Below, in pieces: positions 55,833-64,000 of a stretch of DNA of 64,000 nucleotides. The number at the start of each line of letters is the position of its first letter. Position 1 is the stretch's first letter. The translations under genes and the position numbers were made by a program. The notes under the pieces are model-generated. The model had not been told where the DNA came from and made no database searches. It was given only the letters and a program-made list of their open reading frames with translations. Location of the stretch: NCBI GenBank assembly GCA_014529385.2, contig CM043944.1:54350268-54414267 (forward strand), read 5' to 3'. The stretch is from Adiantum capillus-veneris. Its lineage: Eukaryota; Streptophyta; Polypodiopsida; Polypodiales; Pteridaceae.

Positions 55833-58105
55833 TCATTCATGATCAGCAGCAGCAAAGAGAGATATGAGACTCGCCGCATCACAGGGCTCCTCATCCCTCA
55901 CCAACACTGCTTGATCCAGAGACAGCTCATCTTGCTCCACCATCATCAATCTAGCATGATACAATTTAAGACGCAACCCATTTACCCTTGACTTATGTAG
56001 AACACCATCCTGGTTAGCCAGCTGATATGTGCCATTTGGAAAACACTCCACTACCTTGAAAGGGCCTTCCCACTTAATTTGAAACTTCTTTTGGAAGGTG
56101 TTGTCCAGCTTACTATTGTAGCGCAAAACCAAGTCATGTTTCTTGATACCCTTACTTTTAACCTTTTCATTTATCTTTGCCAAAGACTTATCCTGCATCT
56201 GCCCACAATGCTGCAATGCGCTCATCCTATCCAACTGGACCTCTTGTAACTGCAGAAGCCTCTCTTTGAATGCATCACTAGGCGACCCAAGCAACTTCTC
56301 TAACATCTTGACCGCAGGAAACTCTACCTCCACAGGCAATAGTGCTTCCTTTCCATACACCAAATGAAATGGAGTAAACCCTGTACCTGTCTTCACCGAA
56401 GTACGGTAAGCCCATAATGCACTAGGCAATTCCAAATCCCAATTCTTTCCTTGGTGCTCTGTTACTTTAGAAAGAATTTGTACCAACTCACCATTGAATC
56501 TTTCATTTAAGCCATTACACTGCGGGTAATAAGGAGTGGTATGCTGGTGCCTAATCTTCATCTTTGTGCATAAGAAGTCTAGCAGCTTAGCTCTAAATCC
56601 TGGCCCCTTATCTGAATTTAGCTCTAATGGCACCCCAAACTTGCAACATATTTCATCATACACAAATTTTGCCACATCCTTTGCAGTGATCTGTTTTACT
56701 GCTATAGCCTCTGCCCATGCAGAAAGATAGTCCACTGCCGTCAAAATATAGCTTTTGCCCCTGCTTGTGATAGGTAACGGGCCTATTACATCAATCCCCC
56801 ACTTTTCAAACACATCAAACGCCATAATGGTTTTTCGTAGCTCTGGCTTCAACACTCTCTTCCCAAATGCTTGACACCGATTGCAAGACCTACACCAATG
56901 GTGAACATCCTTGTGCAAACTAGGCCATACATACCCCTCTTGAAAAATCTTATGCAAGGTGATCTTTAGAGCAAAATGGCCACCACATGCGCCTTCATGA
57001 TTCTCTTCCAACACTCTGTAAAGCTCCTTCCGCCAAGGTACACGTCTCAACACGAGATTAGCCCCTTTCATGTATAAGACATCACCAATCAATTTGTACC
57101 TGTATGCTCTACGCACAAAGCCATACTTCTTAGACTTCCGAATCTCCTTTGGAATGATTCCTGTTAGCAAAAACTCCTCTTCTTGAGCCAAACTTTCCCG
57201 GCCATGATAAAGAGGTAAATTGGTCCTCAACACGAATAGCTCCCCAATCATGCCTTGAGCTGCTTCATGTGCCTCTCCATTTAGAACACGTTCAATGTGT
57301 TTGATGCTCCATGCTTCAAACTTTTTTAACAGGCCTTTAATTCTAAAGCACATTTCCTTCAATGAGGTGTTCTTGCTCTTCCACACACCCAGCACTTGCT
57401 TCACCACTAACAAGGCATCACCTTTTATGCTCAACCTTCGAACCCCATGCTTCAAACAAATGTGTAATCCGGCTTCCAATGTAGCATATTCAGCCTCATT
57501 GTTACTATGCGCATCCAATTTGAACCCTCTCTTGCATACTAGCTTCCCCTCTGGATCATAAAGTGCTATACCCCCTGAAGCTGCATCGTGGCTCTTTCTG
57601 TATGAACCATCAAAGAACAACACATGTGCATGGCTGATCTGTGGCACTTCTTCAACTACCTTTCTCACCACCTCTTCCTTAACAATAAGGGGATTCTCCT
57701 TGTAGGTCAACAAATCAGCTAGGGTAGCCCTTGTACTATCTTCCACTAGAAAAGAGAACTCAAACTCTTGCAGCTCAATTACCCATTTCTTCACCACATT
57801 TGACATGTTAGTACCATTAATTAACTGTGGCAAAAAGGCATAACTCGTCAAGAAAACAAAAGGCCGTGGTAGCAAGTAATGACGAAATCGTCGACAAGCA
57901 AATATTACACTGGCCATCACTAGCTCTACTTCCGATAACTTTCTCTCTGCTCCCAACTTCACTCGGCTTGCACAATACACTAGCCTCATATAATGGCTGC
58001 CCTTCCCCTTTTGCAATAGCATGGCTCCAATGGCATCATCCCCTACTGATGGATTTACATAAAAAACTTTCTCCCAATCAGGAGCCGCATGGCTAACAAC
58101 CCCCG
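55833..58105 (-). pseudogene. gypsy-2 RNase H, second RNase H and integrase
   Basis: 729 open codons from 58022 to 55833. First comes the gypsy RNase H (YCASRVKLGAERKLSEVELV; FRHYLLPRPFVFLTSYAFL). Then a second RNase H-like domain (HVLFFDGSYRKSHDAASGGI, NNEAEYATLEAGLHICLKHG, SIKGDALLVVKQVLG, HIERVLNGEAHEAA), as in Tat elements. The integrase zinc module follows (HEGACGGHF … CRSCNRCQ), then the DDE core (KWGIDVIGPL, ELNSDKGPGF, NGLNERFNGE) and a GPF-type C-terminus (FQIKWEGPFKVVECFPNGTY). No chromodomain. The stretch from 58022 to 58105 belongs to the same frame; a one-base shift in a G run near 58105 joins it to RT. The integrase region itself is unbroken. Confidence 0.9.
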
Positions 58106-58765
58106 TAACACCTCTTTCACCTCTTGAAACACTTCTTCACACTTGTCATCCCATTGCAATGGATCATGCTTTGCCACTTGCTGTAATGGATAAAGAAGCT
58201 GCGAAGACAATGGAATAAACCGTGCCATGTACTTCACTTTGTGGATAAAGGTTGCCAATTGCTTTGTACTCATAGGTGATGGAAGAAGAATAATAGACTT
58301 AACCTTGTCTGGATCAGCCTCAATGCCATTTTCTGACACCATATGGCCCAATAACTTCACCCTTGGCTGTGCTAGATGACATTTCTTTGGATTTAGTTGT
58401 CCTCCACATTCATCATATCGAGCCAATACCATCTGCAGCTTCTCATGGTGATCAGCCCTACTGCTATAGACACAAAAGTCATCCATAAAAGCTTTAACAC
58501 AACTACCAATGAATGGTTCCAACACCCAATTTTCTCTCTCTTGATAGAAGGAAGGTCCATTTGACAACCCAAATGGAAATACTGTGTAGCAATAGCAGCC
58601 CCATGGCGTAATAAAAGTTGTCTTTGTACGGTCTTTAAGAGCAATCTTCAATTGAAAATAGCCTGAAAAACCATCACACACACTGTACCTCTCATAACCT
58701 GCCACTGAATCCAAGATCTGATCGATGAATGGAAGAGGATATGGGTTCTTCTTAGTGGTGCGTTT
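58055..58765 (-). pseudogene. gypsy-2 reverse transcriptase, main part
   Basis: Reads SVAGYERYSVCDGFSGYFQL (first catalytic Asp), PFGLSNGPSFYQ, and the box KAFMDDFCVYSS (FMDD in place of YxDD; Met and Phe variants occur in gypsy RT). LLGHMVSENGIEADPDKVK and the start of the connection follow. The upstream join lies near 58765, where a shift follows CVDFKPLNA. Confidence 0.9.
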
Positions 58766-59571
58766 AAGGGTTTAAAATCCACACAAATTCTCCACTTCCC
58801 ATCCTTCTTTGGACTGACTACAACTGGACTCACCCATTCTGTGGTCTCCACTGGAACTATGAACCCTGCCTTCAATAACTTGTCCACCTCTACCCGCAAG
58901 GCTTCCATTTGCTCTTGACCCATCCTTCTTAGCCTTTTTCGCACTGGCTTAGCACTTTCTTTCAGCTCTATGTGCATCTCTCCACCCTTGAACCCTCTGA
59001 TCTCTTCATATGAAGTAATGAACAAATCAGGAAAACTAGCCAGCATATGCAAAAATATATCCTTCTCCATAGCTGAGAGGTCTCCACTAATCATTTGCGT
59101 CATTAATTCCTGCTTCTTTGACAACTCAACCTTGGTTTGCATCAGCCCTTCAATCACTTCATAAGGCCCTTCACTTTCATCTTCAACCTCATTCGCAAAT
59201 GCAACTAAACCAATCTCCTGGATTTCTTTGTCCATCAAAAGAAATGCAACATCAGCATCCTCATCACTGCTGGTAGTGCTATCACCGTTCTCATCTGTCA
59301 CCGTGGAAGAGTCTTCATCACTAGACTCATCCTCATCTTCATAAAGCTCCTCTAATCGTTTCCTTGTGTCCATATTATAAAGCTTCTTGGTACCTGTCTT
59401 TCCATAGAGGCTAATCGTACCATGTCGCAAATCTTGAACAGCTCCCACTGCACGTAACCATGGTCTGCCGAGTATAATAGGATATGCTCCCAACCCTGCT
59501 GGCATCACATGAAAATCAACCACTGCCTTTGCTTCATATGCCTCCACTTCTAAGCTCTTTACAACACCCAA
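58648..59571 (-). pseudogene. gypsy-2 protease end, linker and RT start
   Basis: YPIILGRPWLRAVGAVQDLR is the second conserved box of the protease. An acidic linker (EDEDESSDEDSSTVTDENGD) follows, then RT entry (KPVRKRLRRMGQEQMEALRV, LLKAGFIVPVETTEWVSPV, DGKWRICVDFKPLNA). Beyond 58765 the frame is out of phase, so the last about 40 codons are not RT. It follows the gag frame with a one-base shift near 59585 in an A-rich stretch. Confidence 0.85.
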
Positions 59572-61225
59572 GCATTTTACTTTTTGATGGGTTTGCCAAT
59601 CTAATCCGAAAACCTAACACCCCAGCCACTGTGAGACCCATCTTCTCAACACATGAGTGTGTTATGACGCATATTTGGGCTCCGCCATCCACATAACCTT
59701 GTCCCAAATTTTTCCTTTTATGCCACACATCTACTATTGGACAAATGTCTGGTAGCTCATCCATTGCCAACACCTTTACTGAACCTCTCTCTGGCTCTTT
59801 CTCTATTGGGTTAACCATCCTCTTCCACTGTCGCTTTAGCTTAGGCACCATCTCTATAAGCTGCCCAAAAGTAACATCTGCCTTCCTGCTCGTCAGATCC
59901 TCCCTCAAGTCATAGCTTAATTGCCCATCCCCTAGTGGAAAATCTGAAACATGAAACTTTCGACGAGCTCTCCTTTTCCTCTTGGCCTTGACATCCTCGC
60001 CTTGATGGCTCTTTCCCTTCTTCTTGCTAGGACCTGGGACACTTCTTCCTTCCTTTTCCTCTGTCGTCCTCTTCCCAATAGGCATCACTAATGTATCCTC
60101 TAGCTTTGATGCCTTCTCCAAGGTGACTACACTTAGCACTTTTGTCTTTCCTTTTTCCTCCTGGGTCAGTCCATTGGTTCCTTCGTCTCCCTTAATTTCG
60201 ATGCCATAATCATTTGACCTAGTTAACACCTGTCTTGGCAATGGATACATGTCTCCCCCCATCCTTGGTGGCTTATCACATTGCGGGCTGATGTGACCCA
60301 ACTCTCCACAATTGTAACAGGTGGGCGTCTGCCTCCAAAACCTACCATTGCTTTGTCCAACACCATTCCTAGGTCTTTCTTCATCTCCTGGCTGATTTGC
60401 ATACCTCCCTCGACCTCGATTATTTCCCACTTGACCTAGCATGTTTAGGCTGAGATTCTTCATCAAATCTACCATTTGCCTCATGTCTTGCCTTAGCCCA
60501 TCATCTTGCACTACTGGCATAACCTGAGTAGTAACAGGAACCACTGGTTCGCGATGAACCCCTGACATGCGACCTTGTAAAGATTCTATAGGCTGAAATT
60601 CAGACCTCATTGGCAAAGACTCCACCCCTAACTGGCTCATTTTCCTCAGCTTCCACTCTTTGTTCCTTGCTACCTCTAGTGCATCCTCATATGTCCTAGG
60701 CTTCTTTAGCTCCACTCTCCAACGTATATTCTCCCAAAGACCAGCCAAGAACCTGTCCTTCTTCATCATGTCAGGCGGGGGTACCTGTGGTGCTAAAGCC
60801 TTGCACATTCGCTCCCATGCCAATGAAAACGTACGTATGTACACATCTACTGGCTCACCTTCCTTTTGCACCAAACCTTGTACTTCTTGCCACACTTTGT
60901 CAGGATCTTCTATCTTCACAAACTCCACTTCCAGCCCATGCCTTAGATTGTCCCAACTCAATCTTACAGGTGGATCAGTCACACGCAACTCCTCTTCAAA
61001 TGCTTTAGACCAAACTCGTGCATCACTCTTCAAACAAATTTGGAGAAGGCGTAACATTTGCGTAGGGTCATGAATCTGGTTGCTAATGCAGGCAACCTCC
61101 AGCTTTTCCAAAAATTCTTCCACATCTTCATCACTTTTTCCATGAAACTCGGGATAAGAGAAAGCCATGGCTACCCAAGTTACAATGCTTTGAGAACCCC
61201 TTCGAACACACATGCCAGAACCCAA
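59534..61225 (-). pseudogene. gypsy-2 gag and protease start
   Basis: A 563-codon frame. Capsid core: SYPEFHGKSDEDVEEFLEKL, LRLLQICLKSDARVWSKAFE, FVKIEDPDKVWQEVQGLVQK. Zinc knuckle CYNCGELGHISPQC about residue 320. A basic stretch (KKKGKSHQGEDVKAKRKRRA) precedes the protease loop, which reads YVDGGAQICVI (DGGA in place of DTGA or DSGA). The frame ends by a shift near 59585, just before the ILGRP box. Start at 61225 is the first Met of the frame; the next, at about 61170 (MAFSYPEF), fits the capsid better as a true start. Confidence 0.88.
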
Positions 61226-62210
61226 GACTTTTGACTACCCAATCCCCAGAAACTTCAATGGAGCTCAGCTTTAGATAAGGACAAACACATGCACATCAAA
61301 TGAGTTTTCATAGTTAATCATCGGAATGACAACAGGCAAAGGACATTCCAGGATCTCTCTCAATCTTCTTGGCCCAAACATAAAGACTATGCGCTGCTGG
61401 AAAAAGATCTTCCTGGACACATGAACATTAATCTGAATTCTTTGAGTTAAATGAAAAGGAGTGAACTGAGGGCCATTTTGATCATCCATTAAAGCCAACC
61501 ATGAAGCTCCCAAGAAGGCACACCTGACTCAACCTCTGATTTTGCCAAAATTTCAGCAGCATAATAGCATAAATGGCTCAAAATACCAAAAAATCAGCCA
61601 TCATAACTTGGGAAAATTTCGACAGAGTTTCCCCAGAAGTAGAGCAGTAGGAACCCAAAATATAGACTGTCTATGTATGCATAAACTGCCAACAATAGAA
61701 CCCGAGCATCAAATAGGAGTCACTAGTACATAGCCTATGGCGAGGTCACAAAAAGGGTGCTCCAGCTACCTGTATCACCGAAAGGATCTCCACATTTGAG
61801 AATCCCCCAGCTCAATAAAAACCTCACTCTATCGACCCTCACACGAAGGCTAATGCAAATCGCATATAGTCAAGTCTCAGAAATGACTATCTTCCAGACC
61901 AAGTCTCAGAAATGGCTGGGACTGCCAAATACAACCAAGTATGGCTCCACAAATGCGTACAATGGCAGTTTCCACAAGTAACGTACAATCGAGCAGACAA
62001 TGCGCTCAAAAAGGCGCCAAGTGATGCATACCCACAACAACTGCAAGTGACATCACTACTAGTATATCACTGTACTCCAGCTACCTGTACCTGTATGAAT
62101 CACCTGTACCTGTAACTGTCCCTGTCCCTGTAACCTGTAACCCGCAACCTGCAACCTGTAATCCCGAAGCTCGAAGCTCGAAGCGCGAAGCAGAAGGTAC
62201 TCGAAGAAGA
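61226..62210 (-). other. gypsy-2 untranslated leader
   Basis: About 985 bp with no long frame in element sense. Contains two blocks shared with copia-1 and copia-2 leaders (61609-61634 and 61752-61850) and a tract of CCTGTA and CCTGTAAC units (62078-62165) close to the primer site. Confidence 0.8.
62078..62190. repeat. CCTGTA-type tandem repeats and GAAGCTC repeats
   Basis: About twelve irregular CCTGTA or CCTGCA units are followed by AAGCTCG, AAGCTCG, AAGCGCG. Confidence 0.85.
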
Positions 62211-62228
62211 TCCTCCGTGGGGGCGCCA
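62211..62228 (-). other. gypsy-2 primer-binding site
   Basis: TGGCGCCCCCACGGAGGA in element sense, six bases after the LTR end. TGGCGCC starts are typical of tRNA-primed sites. I cannot name the tRNA with certainty. Confidence 0.65.
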
Positions 62229-62234
62229 AAAGAA

Positions 62235-63371
62235 TGTGAGCGGGATGAAAACACACACAGTGCCTCTATAATGACCCGATACACACTCTTGGGAAGATAC
62301 ACACACACACTATGGGGCACCACTCGACTTACACAACACACCTGGCCGAGACAGGGAACACACCTCTGGAGTGAGAGGAGAGAGACTATCCACTTGCCCA
62401 CTCCACACAGAGACACACACACACACACACAAAAAAACTCATCTTAAAAGAGGAGAACTTCTAATGTTTAGATACAAATGAGCTTGGGCCAACACCAATG
62501 GGGCAAACAGCTCACACAATATGGGTAAAAGATACCAGATACAATCACAAATTAGAGAAGAAGCGTCACTCACCGGAGAAGATTACACAGAAAAATATCA
62601 GAAAAAGAGTGAGGAATTTGGAAAAATGGACAGTGCCATCGCATCCGGAACGGCCCAAAACCCCAGTCTACAATGTCAAAGTGCTTAAATCCGACCTCGG
62701 ATTAGCAATTTACGGCCAAAACAGGCTCCAAAATGAGCAAAAACACACCTGCGGCTGTTCCTCCTCTCTTCTCCATGTTTTTTCTGGTCTTCTCTCTGTT
62801 TTTTCAGTTCCCACACTTAGCTTTATTACTTGGGCACCCTTGGCCTTTTAGATGACCTCAAACGGACCCCGAACAGGCCAAAAACTGACCTTGCAGTGCA
62901 TAGTTGTCACCTTTTTGCATCATCCGCACACCTCGCACTCAATCTTTTTCCAATAATGCATCTCGCCACCACGTGAAGTGGCCCCAAAAAGTGGTCCTAA
63001 TGATGAACTTTCTGCATAACTCTCACCAAAAAACACCCACGTTGTGTTCGTCCTCATCCGCGTGAAAATATTGACCTTGTTCGCCCTCCTGACGCCACTA
63101 GATGCCATCTGACGCACCTGCTGACCTCACGTCGTCGGCCCACGGATAGCTTCCTCGATAAGTTTTACGGGCTACCAACTCCTTATTGTAGAAAAAACAT
63201 ACTAGTATTGGTAATAGTGAAAAACGATGCAGTAGATACACCTTGTCCTACCTGTACACATGTGGGCCCCACGTAACCACCTGGCTCTGGAAAATGGGCA
63301 ATCCTTTATTTGATGCACCATGCATGTGTATGTACATATGCGCAATCCTTTGCTCCAAAAAACTCCTGACA
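62235..63371 (-). repeat. gypsy-2 5' LTR
   Basis: Matches the 3' LTR along its length, with a shorter CA repeat (62411-62430). Confidence 0.92.
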
Positions 63372-63561
63372 ATGTAATGACGCATATAAATACAATGACG
63401 CAATGAATTGAGTGATAGAAGAGGCAAGTCGAAAACTCAGAATTTTCAATCAAAAGATGTGAGCGCGAGTAGAAAAGAACGTTATACACCATGGAAGGTA
63501 CTTAGAGAGCCAGAGCTTTTACAACACGGAGAAAAATTGTTCAAGTACAATATTTGTGGCT

Positions 63562-64000
63562 TTAAGAGATCTCTCTCTCATCCTCGCATAACGCAGCATA
63601 ACTTCCTATATCTATATAGAGCTCTCCGTTTAAACACATATCCTCTGTTTCATTTTGTAGCTCCTCTGCATGCACCCCATATAGAGTAGTAGCATCTTGA
63701 TGCTCGTCTGGCACCACCGCAGCGGCTTCTGATTGAGCATCTTCTTTGATCTCCTCCATTGATGCCGTTGTGATTGGCACATGGTAGCCTTCATACTTCC
63801 TTGCACTACGAGGGGCTACCTCTATGACGTACCACCAGTTTGATGTAGACTTTGTAGGATGAAATATTACCTGCCAGAGCCACATAACTTACATGAGAGC
63901 TTTCAAGCACATAACTTGTAAAAGGGGGATGTTAACTATTTACATACTTACTTGTTCACAATGCTCGGGTAGTACGAAAGTGTCTCTTAGGTCAGTCCAT
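63562..64000 (-). CDS. CACTA transposase gene, C-terminal exons (partial)
   Basis: An exon at 63952 and above ends WTDLRDTFVLPEHCEQ. An 81-bp intron (63871-63951, GTAAGT … TGGCAG) follows, and the next exon from 63870 reads VIFHPTKSTSNWWYVIEVAP, ending in a stop near 63562. 'DPF.L….QV.FV.D……W.VV….PR' is the wording of the DUF4216-type C-terminal domain of CACTA (TNP2-like) transposases. The splice sites and joined reading are consistent. The tail is acidic (EEIKEDAQSEAAAVVPDEHQ). The catalytic part lies beyond the window. This gene and the Transposase_24-like gene are on one strand with gypsy-2 between them. Confidence 0.6.

Larger units (their letters stand above)
54653..63371 (-). mobile_element. 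gypsy-2, complete Ty3/gypsy element (Tat-like, two RNase H domains)
   Basis: LTRs 62235-63371 (5') and 54653-55804 (3') are about 1.14 kb each and differ at about 40 sites by eye (about 3.5%). A primer site starting TGGCGCC follows the 5' LTR, and a purine tract precedes the 3' LTR. Gag, protease, RT, RNase H, an extra RNase H and integrase are all present, with three frameshifts. It sits inside a CACTA transposon. A clean 5-bp duplication is not evident; AATGACG occurs near both ends. Confidence 0.92.
52683..64000 (-). mobile_element. CACTA (En/Spm-like) transposon, 3' part, split by gypsy-2
   Basis: The left end starts CACTG at 52683 with TTAGCGACGG, followed by subterminal repeats. Genes on the minus strand are a Transposase_24-like gene (53233-54560) and, beyond gypsy-2, the C-terminal exons of the main transposase gene (63562 to the window end). 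Transposase upstream and an accessory gene downstream on one strand is the usual CACTA order. The other terminus lies outside the window. Confidence 0.75.

Noticed and set aside
54648-63382. AATGACG as gypsy-2 target duplication
   Set aside because: The motif does not directly abut both LTRs and is longer than the 5 bp expected; host flanks contain several copies of it.

Overview
This window is plant nuclear DNA, intergenic and packed with transposable elements. I see no intact single-copy host gene, tRNA, rRNA or CRISPR array. Evidence for a land plant: Ty1/copia and Ty3/gypsy LTR retrotransposons with plant-type primer sites (initiator tRNA-Met and tRNA-Asp), an En/Spm (CACTA) DNA transposon with spliced genes, and decayed plant-type pentatricopeptide-repeat (PPR) gene fragments. 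The PPR wording (units reading like ISPNAFTYACV or AIVDMYAKFGG) and the long TG/AG microsatellites make a fern or another non-flowering vascular plant my best guess. That is an impression, not a proof.

Layout. 1-2.6 kb: a decayed gypsy reverse transcriptase (-) and the 3' end plus LTR of a non-autonomous element (+). 4.3-7.2 kb: a + strand gypsy 5' LTR, itself split by a copia remnant, followed by a broken gag (gypsy-3). 8.3-16.3 kb: a non-autonomous LTR element (here LARD-1, +) with a tRNA-Asp primer site, an unrecognised decayed ORF, a 322-bp near-perfect palindrome and a MITE. 16.3-22 kb: a second non-autonomous element (LARD-2, -) with a long coiled-coil gene and a leader of 285-bp tandem repeats, each centred on a CG-rich palindrome. 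23.5-37.9 kb: a gypsy element (gypsy-1, -) with two integrase-type zinc modules and a second retropepsin after the integrase; copia-1 (30380-35823) sits inside its gag with a perfect 5-bp target duplication. 38.7-41.5 kb: a PPR pseudogene, then the integrase end and 3' LTR of a gypsy whose LTR matches the one at 4.3 kb. 42.07-47.2 kb: copia-2. 47.2-52.7 kb: mostly unassigned DNA, a second PPR pseudogene and a possible solo LTR. 52.7-64 kb: the 3' part of a CACTA transposon split by a complete gypsy-2 (54653-63371).

How the parts work together. The window is a record of nested insertions. LTR differences counted by eye suggest copia-2 is youngest (about 1%); copia-1, LARD-1 and gypsy-2 are about 3%. 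Every autonomous element carries stops or frameshifts. The two LARDs encode no polymerase and must have been moved by enzymes from other elements. The most notable observations are: untranslated-leader blocks shared between copia-1/2 and the unrelated gypsy-2; the extra retropepsin and tandem zinc modules of gypsy-1; the LARD genes of unknown function; and the palindromic structures. Percentages and counts are visual estimates, not computed alignments.
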